In this document: in pieces, positions 1-7,653 of the stretch
Layout of the letters: every line of letters begins with the position of its first letter
Position numbering within the stretch: the first letter of the stretch is position 1
DNA from: Actinomycetota bacterium
GTDB lineage: Bacteria > Actinomycetota > Humimicrobiia > Humimicrobiales > Humimicrobiaceae
Assembly: GCA_016783995.1 (NCBI GenBank)
Contig: JADHVN010000009.1
Location: 1-21,500 of the forward strand
Direction of reading: 5' to 3'
DNA: 21,500 nt
Position numbers and translations under genes: made by a program
The notes under the pieces: model-generated
What the model saw: the letters and a program-made list of their open reading frames with translations, nothing else
Told to the model about the DNA's origin: nothing
The model's database searches: none

Positions 1-19
1 TCTCCAGATATTAAAAAGA

Positions 20-652
20 TTACAGAATTTCTTTTTTCATATATATCCAGTCCCGGTATCCGGTATACCTTTCTGCTATCCGGGAAGATCTTTTCACAAG
101 CTCGGTAAACCCAAATTTTTTATACAGGATATAGGCATTTTTATTTTTGCCGGCTACCCAGAGTTTTAAGACACTTTTTCTATATCTTTTTGCATAATCT
201 TCTACAAAGGATAGCATTTTTTTAGCTATGCCTTTTCTTCTGCTATTTATATCAACTGCAACATTGTTAATATAGATAGTCTTGCTGTCTATTTTGGGGG
301 CTTCCAGGAAGGTTAAGATAAATGCCTTGACTGCTCTAAAGAAACCCAGGTATTTAACAAAGGTCCGAAAATTTCTGGTATAGCTTTTAATGTTTTCTCT
401 GGTTACTATCTCAACTATTCCAACTATTTTCCCATCTATTATGGCATTGTAATATCTTCCGGTATTAATGTTTCTGATGATTTCTGATTTAATGATACTG
501 TATGCAGCATCTTTATTGCTGCTAAATATAAATTTTAATTTTTTGAAAAATGCATCAAATTCTATTTTAAGGTAACTGTCCAGATCTTCTAATTTTAAAT
601 TACTTATCCGAATATTATGGGAATTGCTGTTTTGATTTTTGTAGTTATTCAT
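20..652 (-). CDS. GNAT-family N-acetyltransferase
   Basis: A 210-residue protein with a GNAT fold, expected to transfer an acyl group from a CoA thioester to an amine; the substrate cannot be predicted. The acetyl-CoA-binding motif A is visible as R138-R-K-G-I-A143 after a beta strand (TIYINNVAVD), followed by the motif B part around residues 161-181 (LKLWVAGKNKNAYILYKKFGF), where the N-x-x-A-x-x-x-Y-x-x-x-G-F pattern is typical. This is the layout of RimI-like enzymes, although the long basic N-terminal half (residues 1-115) is not a recognisable RimI start. The ATG lies inside the 3' end of the upstream DUF2007-like gene (8-base overlap), so the two are probably translationally coupled. Family assignment is solid; function is open. 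Confidence 0.88.
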   Translation of the reverse strand: MNNYKNQNSNSHNIRISNLKLEDLDSYLKIEFDAFFKKLKFIFSSNKDAAYSIIKSEIIRNINTGRYYNAIIDGKIVGIVEIVTRENIKSYTRNFRTFVKYLGFFRAVKAFILTFLEAPKIDSKTIYINNVAVDINSRRKGIAKKMLSFVEDYAKRYRKSVLKLWVAGKNKNAYILYKKFGFTELVKRSSRIAERYTGYRDWIYMKKEIL

Positions 653-869
653 TTGATAAGTCTTTTTTATCGAGCAGCTTGCGGGCTTTTTGAAAATCCT
701 TCCTGCAGGTCAAAAGTTTTACTCCTCTTATACTCTGTAGAGAGGTAATGCTCTGACCGGCATCATCTGAAAATATCTCGGCTTTTATACCAAAACTTTC
801 CAGGTAACTTTTAGCAATCTCTGCATCTATTCTGGAATTAAAAGTTTTAACTGTGAGAAATTTATCCAT
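645..869 (-). CDS. DUF2007-like small protein
   Basis: A 74-residue protein resembling the DUF2007 family (putative signal-transducing, ferredoxin-like fold). The pattern seen is an N-terminal strand (FLTVKTF), a helix running DAEIAKSYLESFGI, a second strand (KAEIFSDDAG) and a strand/helix ending VKLLTCRKDFQKARKLLDK, which is the family's usual order and length. Such proteins are thought to bind a ligand or partner, but no activity is established. An AAAGG sits about six bases before the ATG. Its stop codon overlaps the start of the acetyltransferase gene, so the two form a small operon read leftwards. Confidence 0.75.
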   Translation of the reverse strand: MDKFLTVKTFNSRIDAEIAKSYLESFGIKAEIFSDDAGQSITSLQSIRGVKLLTCRKDFQKARKLLDKKDLSNE

Positions 870-1104
870 TTTATGCCTTTAATTTATATTAAATAAAATT
901 TTAATACTTAACTGGTTTTAAGGCAGATTAAAAGAGATAAAATTATAGCACATCCAGTATATTTATAATACTAAGCACGCAACTTTTGTTTGAAGAATTA
1001 ACATCTATGATATAAACTAGTTTTAAAGCTCTGGCGATCGCAAACTTTAACTGTTGCCAAAAATTTATTTTAACTTAACGGTTGTGTAAAATACGAAAGT
1101 TTTT
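870..1104. other. Divergent intergenic region
   Basis: This 235-base AT-rich gap separates the leftward DUF2007/GNAT pair from the rightward HD/DUF2779 pair, so it should hold promoters for both directions. I could not pick a convincing -35/-10 pair or operator. A GCGATCGC palindrome near 1034 is probably chance. Confidence 0.4.
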
Positions 1105-2226
1105 ATGATAAAAAAATCACTTCTTTTAAAAATTTATGAAGCAGCCAGTATGCAGAGATGGAATGATCAGATCCGAACAATTGAGCTTACGGAACTGGAT
1201 AAGCAGGCCCATAAGATGATTGTTGCTTATATTCTGGGAAGATGTGAAGAGGATATAAATGCCGGGAAAGTTAACTGGCTTGAAATAATAGAATGTGGAT
1301 TATTCGAGTTTTTAAAAAGAATTATTCTAACTGACCTGAAACCTCCCTTGATTTACAGGATAAAAGAAGATAAAAAGCAGTATGAAAAGCTGAACTGCTG
1401 GGTTTTTGAGAGGATCAGTCCTTTCGCAAAGCAGATAGGAAAAAACTTTAATTTACGTCTTAAAAAATATCTACTGGAGGAGAAAGAAACTCTTGAAAAG
1501 AAGATTGTAAATGGGGCACATTTCTATGTAACAAAGTGGGAATTTGATATTATTAAATCAGCAAATCCCAGAGGTTATTTAATTGAAGAGATTGTTGAAA
1601 GCATTTCCCAGGAGCAGAGAAAATATCACGATTTGAAGTGTATGAAGGTTTTTATGGAAAAAAGAAACTTATTGGATTTTGCCGATATATGTGGACAGCT
1701 TCGATTCCAGCAGAGATGGAGTCATCTTTACCGGATTCCAAAAACTTCCGTATTGGGGCACATGTTAATTGTTGCTATATTTTCATTCCTGTTCTCTTAT
1801 GTAACAACATTGGACAGGAAAAATTGTATAAATAATTACTTTACAGGACTCTTTCATGACCTTCCGGAGGTTTTAACCAGGGATATAATTAATCCTGTAA
1901 AAAAATCAGTGAAAGGACTTGACGAGCTTATAAAGGATTATGAAGTTGAAGAGATGGAGAAAAAAATATATAAACTAATTCCCGAGGGCTGGCAAAATGA
2001 TATAAGGATGTTTACGGAAGATGAGTTTTCTGATACCAGCCAGAGAAATGGAGAACTGGTTAAGGCATCCGATGATCTGGCTGCATTTATAGAAGCATAT
2101 CTTGCTTTAAAAAATGGGATAAAAAATGAGGACCTGATTTATGCTAAAAATAAATTAAACCGTAAGTATAAATCTAGAACTATCACAGGTATAAACTTCG
2201 GAAAAATATTTGCTGACTTTGATTGA
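1105..2226 (+). CDS. Tandem HD-domain phosphohydrolase (YfbR-like)
   Basis: A 373-residue protein whose C-terminal half matches the YfbR-type HD domain (metal-dependent 5'-deoxynucleotidase fold): R204-W205, H219, H251-D252, E255, D260 and D323/D324 fall in the order of the E. coli YfbR residues R18-W19, H33, H68-D69, E72, D77, D137. The stretch HDLPEVLTRDIINPVK is especially YfbR-like. The N-terminal 150 residues look like a second, degenerate copy: RW at 18-19, H36, and a segment GLFEFLKRIILTDLKPP (65-81) that lines up with GLFHDLPEVLTRDIINP (248-264) but has E-F where the catalytic H-D should be. Function by homology is nucleotide dephosphorylation or a related phosphohydrolysis; the substrate is unknown. 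Only a weak Shine-Dalgarno (GAAAG) precedes the ATG. The nuclease gene follows after 13 bases, implying one transcript. Confidence 0.82.
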   Translation: MIKKSLLLKIYEAASMQRWNDQIRTIELTELDKQAHKMIVAYILGRCEEDINAGKVNWLEIIECGLFEFLKRIILTDLKPPLIYRIKEDKKQYEKLNCWVFERISPFAKQIGKNFNLRLKKYLLEEKETLEKKIVNGAHFYVTKWEFDIIKSANPRGYLIEEIVESISQEQRKYHDLKCMKVFMEKRNLLDFADICGQLRFQQRWSHLYRIPKTSVLGHMLIVAIFSFLFSYVTTLDRKNCINNYFTGLFHDLPEVLTRDIINPVKKSVKGLDELIKDYEVEEMEKKIYKLIPEGWQNDIRMFTEDEFSDTSQRNGELVKASDDLAAFIEAYLALKNGIKNEDLIYAKNKLNRKYKSRTITGINFGKIFADFD

Positions 2227-2239
2227 GTAGATTAATTTC

Positions 2240-3733
2240 ATGGATAGAAAAATTATCATATCAAAATCAAAATATCTGGCAGGGCTGCAGTGCCTGAAAT
2301 ATTTATGGTACCAGGTCAATGCCAGGAAGGAGATTCCAGAACCGGGTTTTACAGCCCAGTTTATTTTTAAACAGGGATTACTGGTAGGTGAATATGCAAA
2401 GAAGCTTTACCCTGAGGGAATTGACCTGGGAAAGATAGGTGATTTAAAAGAACAACTGGTAAAAACTTCCGAACTCTTGTCCGAAAGAAAACCTCTGTTT
2501 GAAGCCAGCTGCAGTTCCGGGTGTGTTTACAGCAGAGCTGATATACTGGTGCCGGCAGATACAGACAGATGGGATATTATTGAAGTTAAGAGCTCCACCC
2601 AGCTTAAAGAGGAGCATGTCCACGATGTTTCATTTCAGAAATACTGCTTTGATAAAGCCGGAGTTAAAATCAGAAAATGTTATCTTGCCAATATTAATAA
2701 TCAGTATATAAGAAAGGGAGATATTAATCCTGGGCAGTTATTTAAAAAAGCTGACATTACAGTGGAGGTAAATGAATTCCTTAATGGAATAGAAGATAGA
2801 ATTGAAGAGATGCTGGAAGTTGCAGCAGAGCAGAGTCCCCCGGAAATTTTTATCGGTAAGCACTGCGATGAGCCATACAGCTGTCCGCTTAAGGATAGGT
2901 GCTGGGGATTCTTACCGGATAATCATATTTTTAATCTATATGGAAAAAAAGATAAAGCAGCCCAGCTCTACAATGAAGGAGTTCTTTCCATAAAGGATAT
3001 TCCTGACGGATATAATTTAAATTTTAAACAAAAAATACAGCTTGAATGTGCAAAAACCGAAAAACCAAAAATAAATAAAAGTGAAATATTAAAATTTATA
3101 AACAGCCTGGAATACCCCCTGTATTTTTTTGATTTTGAGACTTTCTCTACAGCCATTCCCTTATATGAGGGAGTAAGACCTTACCAGATAATCCCTTTCC
3201 AGTATTCAATACATATACTGGATGCTATTGACAGCCAACCCGTACACTATGATTTCCTGGCTGAAGGAGCTGAAGATCCAAGAGAAGAACTTCTGTTAAA
3301 CTTAAGAAAGCAGATAGGTGAAACAGGAAGCATAATTGTTTATTATGAATCATTTGAAAAGGGAGTCCTAAAAGAACTGAGTGAAACTTTTCCTGACTAC
3401 AGTCAGTGGATTGGTTCGATTCTTACCAGGATAGCTGACCTCTATAAGCCTTTTGGTAATTTTCATTATTATCATTCTTCCCAGAAGGGGAGCGCCTCGG
3501 TAAAAAATGTTCTTCCGGCAATTACCGATTTAAGCTATGAGGGAATGGAGATAGCCGATGGTATGGCAGCGAGTGTATATTTTCTATATATCTGCGGGAA
3601 TTATGATACTGGTGAAAGCTGCCCTGCAAAGGAAGAAGTCGAAAAAGTAAGAAAATCACTCATAAAATACTGCGGAATGGATACCGGAGGGATGATACAT
3701 ATACTAAGGGCACTGGTAAAAGAAGCTGTGTAA
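2240..3733 (+). CDS. DUF2779 protein: Cas4-like nuclease fused to DEDDy exonuclease
   Basis: A 497-residue protein with two nuclease modules. Residues 1-225 resemble the Cas4/AddB-type PD-(D/E)XK nuclease: D101 and E115-V-K117 give the metal-binding core, and C18 with C209, C215 and C221 has the one-plus-three spacing that holds a 4Fe-4S cluster in this superfamily. Residues 290-497 are the DUF2779 domain, a predicted DEDDy 3'-5' exonuclease: D298-F-E300 is the first motif, D400 a candidate second, and Y477-C-G-M-D481 the final YxxxD motif. It should act on DNA or RNA in the cytoplasm; the substrate is not established. Start chosen at the ATG 13 bases after the HD gene. Domain calls come from visible motifs; participation in defence or repair is inference. 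Confidence 0.85.
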   Translation: MDRKIIISKSKYLAGLQCLKYLWYQVNARKEIPEPGFTAQFIFKQGLLVGEYAKKLYPEGIDLGKIGDLKEQLVKTSELLSERKPLFEASCSSGCVYSRADILVPADTDRWDIIEVKSSTQLKEEHVHDVSFQKYCFDKAGVKIRKCYLANINNQYIRKGDINPGQLFKKADITVEVNEFLNGIEDRIEEMLEVAAEQSPPEIFIGKHCDEPYSCPLKDRCWGFLPDNHIFNLYGKKDKAAQLYNEGVLSIKDIPDGYNLNFKQKIQLECAKTEKPKINKSEILKFINSLEYPLYFFDFETFSTAIPLYEGVRPYQIIPFQYSIHILDAIDSQPVHYDFLAEGAEDPREELLLNLRKQIGETGSIIVYYESFEKGVLKELSETFPDYSQWIGSILTRIADLYKPFGNFHYYHSSQKGSASVKNVLPAITDLSYEGMEIADGMAASVYFLYICGNYDTGESCPAKEEVEKVRKSLIKYCGMDTGGMIHILRALVKEAV

Positions 3734-3926
3734 TCTTATCTACCTCCGCATACACTCTCATATAATATTCTTCAATCTCTCACAAAATTACAATAATAAT
3801 ACTAGCATATTTTAATAATGTATTTTTCTAATATAAATCTAAACGTGAAATAGTTATAAAAACCCGCCAAGAAAACCCGTCCGCTTGTAGCGTGGATGAA
3901 TTGGTAAAAGATTTTCAAAAAAAGAC

Positions 3927-3955
3927 TTGATATTAAATAAATATGAAAGTATATT
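3927..3955 (+). promoter_or_regulatory. Sigma70-type promoter
   Basis: TTGATA and TATATT hexamers are separated by exactly 17 bases. The site lies inside the TnpB relic and would transcribe through its right end into the membrane-protein gene at 4103, which otherwise has no obvious promoter of its own. Confidence 0.5.
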
Positions 3956-3967
3956 GTATATGTAATT

Positions 3968-4057
3968 TGTAGGCTTGGGCAAAGCCGAATTAATGCCTGC
4001 GGAGTTGGTTCAAGAGAACCGACATTGAAACAGGAAAAAGAATGTTTAGTAGACTAA
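3968..4057 (+). pseudogene. tnpB 3' end (C-terminal fragment)
   Basis: The frame starting at 3968 reads 29 codons to TAA at 4055-4057. It includes S-R-I-N-A-C-G and ends T-L-K-Q-E-K-E-C-L-V-D, which resembles the variable tail after the RuvC/zinc-ribbon region of IS200/IS605 TnpB proteins. No upstream tnpB core is present: the frame closes at a TGA at 3944-3946. Confidence 0.55.
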
Positions 4058-4061
4058 ACAG

Positions 4062-4075
4062 AAGCCATAAGGCTT
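4062..4075 (+). other. Right-end hairpin of TnpB element
   Basis: AAGCC-ATAA-GGCTT forms a perfect five-pair stem with a four-base loop, just after the tnpB stop and about 18 bases before the inferred element end near GTCAC. This is where IS200/IS605 elements carry the subterminal hairpin recognised for transposition, and where the guide-RNA scaffold lies. Confidence 0.5.
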
Positions 4076-4102
4076 GCCTCGTGGAACGTCACAATAAAAA
4101 GC

Positions 4103-6490
4103 ATGAAAAATAAGGTAGATATCTCTCTTCTGCTTATCTCTTTTTCGCTTTTTCTCTATCAGGTATGTTTACTCCGGATTTTTTCAATAGCGGATTATTA
4201 CCACTTTGCCTTTATGATCGTAAGCATATCTCTTCTGGGATTTGGTATAAGCGGAAGTTTTCTGTACTTCTTTATTGGTAAAATAAAGAATCCTGATCTG
4301 ATACTCTTAATCTTTTCTTTTGGATTTTCGGTATCCATAATAATAAGTTTTTTAGCAAGTAACTTTATCCCCTTTGATTCTTTTAAGATTGCCTGGGAGA
4401 TGAAACAAGTTTTTTATCTGGCTGTATATTATATTTTTTTGGTACTCCCTTTTTTCTTTGGGGGCTCTTTTATAGGATATGCATTTTACAGGCAGGAAAA
4501 GCCTGGACTTACCTATTTTTATAACCTGATTGGTTCCGCAGCAGGAGCAATTATAGCCATTTTTATAATGCAGCTTATGGGAAAAGATGGGGCAATTTAT
4601 ATTTCAACAGCTGTAGGTCTTATTGCAACGGTTGTACTGATAAATAAGAAATATCTAAAAACCTTTACATCTTTAATATTTATCTTTGTAGTTTTAATCA
4701 CATCTGTCATTGTTTTTCAGCCCCGGATTATGGAAATAAGGATGTCGCCATATAAAAGCCTGCCCACATACTTGAGGTTTCCTGACTCTAAAGTAATTTA
4801 CAGCAAAGAGAATTCCTACGCCCGGCTGGATATAATAGAAAGCCCCAGTATAAAATCCGCGCCGGGGATCAGTTTACAGTATCAAAAAGTCCCTCCGCTG
4901 CAGATTGGCATTACCATTGATGGGGATAATCTTTCTGCAGTAACCAGAATTGAAAGGGATGTAGCCGAGCTGAAGTTTATGGAATTTTTGCCCATCTCTG
5001 TTTTTTTTACTGTAAAACCCGAACCAGAGAAGGTTCTGGTGGTAGAACCGGGAGGAGGAATGGATGTTGCCGGGGCTTTATATTTTAATGGAAAAAATAT
5101 ATATGTGTCACAGAATAGCAGTTTGATAGTAGATATGCTTAAGGACAATTTTTCCGAGTATAGTGGGAATATATATAATAATAAAAGAGTTGAAGTTTGT
5201 GAGGTTTCAAGTAGAAACTTTTCAAAAATAACTGACCAGAAGTTTGATTTAATCATAATAAGTTTATCGGACAGTTTTCATTCAATCTCTGCAGGAGCTT
5301 ATAGCTTAAATGAAAACTACCTCTATACTGTTGAATCTATTTCAGATTTAGTGGGCATATTAAAAGAAGATGGAGTTCTGGCCGTAACCAGATGGGTTCA
5401 ATTTCCACCTAGCGAGAATTTAAAGGTACTCTCTACTTTATGTGAGAGCCTGGATAATCTAAAAATTGGGGAAATTCCACAAAAGGTATTTGCCTATAGA
5501 AGCTGGTCTACTCTTACTACCTTGTTAAAAAAAGATGGCTTTGATGAAAAAGAAATTAACCGTCTAAAAGAGGAAGTAAAAAAGCTTAATTTTGATATTG
5601 TATATTACAATGGCGTAAAGCAGGATGAGGTAAATATCTACAACATATTAGAAGAGCCATATTTTTATAATTACTATAAAGAGATAATAGAGGTAAGCAG
5701 CGGTTCGAGGGAAACATTTTATAAAAACTATTACTTCAACATTTATCCTTCCAGGGATGATAAGCCTTACTTTTTTAATTTTTTTAGATTTGGACAGGTC
5801 CCGGATATCATAAAGTATTTTGGCAAGTCCACCCAGCCTTTTGGGGGAGGAGGGTATCTTATGCTAGTTGCAGCTCTTCTGGTTTCTATTATTCTATCGG
5901 TATTTTTTATACTGCTGCCCCTGTGGATAAAAAAAATAAATATCAGCATAAGAAGGGATTTTAAATATATAGTTTATTTTTTCTGTCTGGGTTTTGGCTT
6001 TTTCTTTATCGAGCTGCCCTTTATTCAAAAATTTATTCTGGTACTGGGTAAGCCAGCTTATGCCCTTTCGGTTGTCCTTTTTAGTATCATGCTTTCTGCA
6101 GGAGTAGGTAGTTTTATCAGCAGCAGGTTTAAGGTTGATTTGAGATGGGTAGTGGGAGCAATAGTAGCTTATGTAGCCCTGTTTATATTTACATTTGGGT
6201 TTGTAGGGGATTTTATAATCTCAAAAGTACTGTGGCAGAGATTTTTATATTCAATCCTTCTTATAATCCCGCTTGGGTTTGTAATGGGGATACCTTTTCC
6301 TTCAGCCATAGCTAAGGTTAAAGAAAAACGGGAAGAGATAGTCCCGTGGCTGTGGGCCATAAATGGCTGTACTTCAGTGGTAGGATCCATAGCGGCCGTA
6401 ATAATTTCCATTCATTTTGGGTTTTTTACGGTAATAGGCATAGCAGCAGTGGTCTATATAGTGGCTCTGGTGACATACAGGTATTTTTAG
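4103..6490 (+). CDS. Membrane protein with central spermidine-synthase-like domain
   Basis: A 795-residue fusion. Roughly seven hydrophobic segments fill residues 5-205, a soluble domain spans about 206-585, and about seven more follow in 585-795. The soluble part has a Rossmann SAM-type loop, L312-V-V-E-P-G-G-G319, a following D-L-I-I-I-S-L-S-D strand (382-390) and R-D-D-K-P-Y-F-F near 551-558, as in membrane-fused spermidine-synthase-like proteins; the C-terminal block with VLGKPAYALSVVLFS and SSRF is also typical. The acidic residue expected after the second Rossmann strand is replaced by YVSQNSS, so aminopropyl transfer is uncertain. It may be a polyamine-related transporter/enzyme. The ATG follows the TnpB element end by only a few bases and has no clear Shine-Dalgarno. 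Confidence 0.75.
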   Translation: MKNKVDISLLLISFSLFLYQVCLLRIFSIADYYHFAFMIVSISLLGFGISGSFLYFFIGKIKNPDLILLIFSFGFSVSIIISFLASNFIPFDSFKIAWEMKQVFYLAVYYIFLVLPFFFGGSFIGYAFYRQEKPGLTYFYNLIGSAAGAIIAIFIMQLMGKDGAIYISTAVGLIATVVLINKKYLKTFTSLIFIFVVLITSVIVFQPRIMEIRMSPYKSLPTYLRFPDSKVIYSKENSYARLDIIESPSIKSAPGISLQYQKVPPLQIGITIDGDNLSAVTRIERDVAELKFMEFLPISVFFTVKPEPEKVLVVEPGGGMDVAGALYFNGKNIYVSQNSSLIVDMLKDNFSEYSGNIYNNKRVEVCEVSSRNFSKITDQKFDLIIISLSDSFHSISAGAYSLNENYLYTVESISDLVGILKEDGVLAVTRWVQFPPSENLKVLSTLCESLDNLKIGEIPQKVFAYRSWSTLTTLLKKDGFDEKEINRLKEEVKKLNFDIVYYNGVKQDEVNIYNILEEPYFYNYYKEIIEVSSGSRETFYKNYYFNIYPSRDDKPYFFNFFRFGQVPDIIKYFGKSTQPFGGGGYLMLVAALLVSIILSVFFILLPLWIKKINISIRRDFKYIVYFFCLGFGFFFIELPFIQKFILVLGKPAYALSVVLFSIMLSAGVGSFISSRFKVDLRWVVGAIVAYVALFIFTFGFVGDFIISKVLWQRFLYSILLIIPLGFVMGIPFPSAIAKVKEKREEIVPWLWAINGCTSVVGSIAAVIISIHFGFFTVIGIAAVVYIVALVTYRYF

Positions 6491-6598
6491 ATTATTTTAT
6501 CTCTTCCTATACCTATATGAAGTTTGAATATATTTAGTAGTTTTGATATAATGTTTGAGTAATAATAAGTATTACTTAAATAATATTATTGTAAAACT

Positions 6599-6603
6599 GG
6601 AGG
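6599..6603 (+). promoter_or_regulatory. Shine-Dalgarno deciding the antitoxin start
   Basis: GGAGG lies five bases upstream of the ATG at 6609. It supports that start over the in-frame TTG at 6555, which has no ribosome-binding site and would add 18 residues that do not belong to the ribbon-helix-helix family. Confidence 0.75.
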
Positions 6604-6608
6604 CCAGG

Positions 6609-6842
6609 ATGCCAAGAAAAACAAAAATTTTAAATATTTCATTAAGCAAGGAATTATATAAAGAGATTGAAAATATAGCAAAAGGGGAGAGTAGAACTAA
6701 AAGCGAATTAATAAGAGAAGCATTCAGGCAATATTATGCGAATAAAAAATGGTCGGAGATAAGAGCATGGGGAAATGAAACTGCCAGAAGGTTTGGGATC
6801 AAGGATGAGCAAGATATTGATAAGATACTTCATGAAAAGTAA
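6609..6842 (+). CDS. Ribbon-helix-helix (CopG-type) antitoxin
   Basis: A 77-residue DNA-binding antitoxin. The N-terminus KTKILNISLSKELYKEIENIAK is the beta strand plus first helix of a ribbon-helix-helix domain, and SRTKSELIREAFRQYY is the second helix with its usual turn. Two copies pair their strands and insert them in the major groove of their own promoter, while the C-terminal tail (about residues 45-77, KKWSEIRAWGNETARRFG...) wraps the toxin. The PIN toxin gene starts nine bases after the stop, the standard antitoxin-first order, so autoregulation of the pair is expected. Start chosen at the ATG with GGAGG. Confidence 0.85.
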   Translation: MPRKTKILNISLSKELYKEIENIAKGESRTKSELIREAFRQYYANKKWSEIRAWGNETARRFGIKDEQDIDKILHEK

Positions 6843-6851
6843 GGTAATAAA

Positions 6852-7253
6852 TTGAGAATAGTTCTAGATACAAATATTTTTATTTCGGCAGCTTTATTAG
6901 GAAGAGTATGCGAAGAAATAATTCAATTTTGCAGGTTTGGAAAAGTAAATGTATTTATCAGCAAGGATATAATAAGTGAGATAGAAGATAAGCTAAGGTT
7001 AAAGTTTTTATGGAAAAATAACCAGATAAAAATATTTTTAGATAATATATTTGAATTTTGCCACCTTGTTGAAGTTAATGAGAAGATTATTCTTATAAAA
7101 GATGATCCTGATGATGACAAGATATTGGAATGTGCAATTTCAGCAAAATGTGATTATATAATATCTGGAGATAGACATCTAATAAATTTAGGGTCATATA
7201 AGAATATCAAAATACTAGAACCAGCAGATTTTTTATTTTTGATAAGAAAATGA
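6852..7253 (+). CDS. PIN-domain toxin (RNase), antitoxin partner upstream
   Basis: A 133-residue PIN-domain ribonuclease of the 'putative toxin-antitoxin system toxin component, PIN family' type. The metal-binding acidic residues appear in the expected places: D6 in VLDTNIFIS, E43/E45 in ISEIEDKL, D87-D89 in DDPDDDKILECA, and D107 in ISGDRHL. It should cut RNA when released from its antitoxin; the target is unknown. It starts with TTG, preceded only by a weak AAGG, which could keep toxin output below antitoxin output. No frameshift or missing residue is seen, so the pair looks functional. It differs in sequence from the broken VapC at 15433-15716. Confidence 0.85.
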   Translation: MRIVLDTNIFISAALLGRVCEEIIQFCRFGKVNVFISKDIISEIEDKLRLKFLWKNNQIKIFLDNIFEFCHLVEVNEKIILIKDDPDDDKILECAISAKCDYIISGDRHLINLGSYKNIKILEPADFLFLIRK

Positions 7254-7653
7254 GAGAGATTGGTAGTTTAAATTACCATATTTATATATTTTCTGTGAGA
7301 TAAAAGGAGAAGTAAGATGATAATTAGTATATAACTCGGCTTACAGGCTAACTCCAACTTATTTTTATCTTATAAGCCAACTAAATAGGGTATATTTCTT
7401 AAAGAATTCTTACAGTTTTTACACTGCATAAGCTTAATTGTACAGATTTAATTATACAGGGGATATGAAATTTTTCAATTTATTTTTTCTATTTAGTACA
7501 AGAATTATTTTAGGAAATTTTATTTGTTGGACTGTTATCAAATAAGGCTATCTAATTCTTATTTATCTAATCCTGCGATTCTTAATATTTTAATAAAGTA
7601 GTATTTATTCTATTTAATTTAAAGCAATAAAATTTTATGATAAACTTTAAACC
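7254..7653. other. Gene-free accessory gap
   Basis: Four hundred AT-rich bases without a supported gene. It holds a strong Shine-Dalgarno (AAAAGGAGAAGTAAG) before an ATG at 7318 whose frame stops after five codons, and copy A of the 25-bp repeat (7330-7354) beginning right at that stop. The rest shows stops in all frames and no recognisable relic. Confidence 0.6.
7330..7354 (+). repeat. 25-bp dispersed repeat, copy A
   Basis: Matches 15778-15802 in 22 of 25 positions (core TATAACTCGGCTTA). It starts 77 bases after the stop of the PIN toxin. The part GGCTTA (7338-7343) has an inverted match TAAGCC at 7373-7378, so a small stem is possible. Confidence 0.6.

Larger units (their letters stand above)
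3860..4095 (+). mobile_element. Shrunken IS200/IS605-type TnpB element
   Basis: The 370-base gap before the next gene looks like a deleted TnpB element. It contains, in order, a consensus-like promoter (TTGATA 3927-3932, 17-base spacer, TATATT 3950-3955) of the sort that drives tnpB, then codons matching a TnpB C-terminus (reading frame 3968-4057, with INACG and TLKQEKECLVD), then a right-end hairpin (4062-4075) followed by CGTGGAACGTCAC. The RuvC core and zinc finger are missing, so it cannot encode a nuclease. The left limit is a guess: a C-rich stretch near 3867-3900 may be the left-end structure. Identification rests on remembered TnpB C-terminal and right-end patterns. Confidence 0.55.

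Noticed and set aside
6555..6608. TTG at 6555 as a longer antitoxin start
   Set aside because: No ribosome-binding site; the ATG at 6609 has GGAGG five bases upstream and starts just before the ribbon-helix-helix strand.
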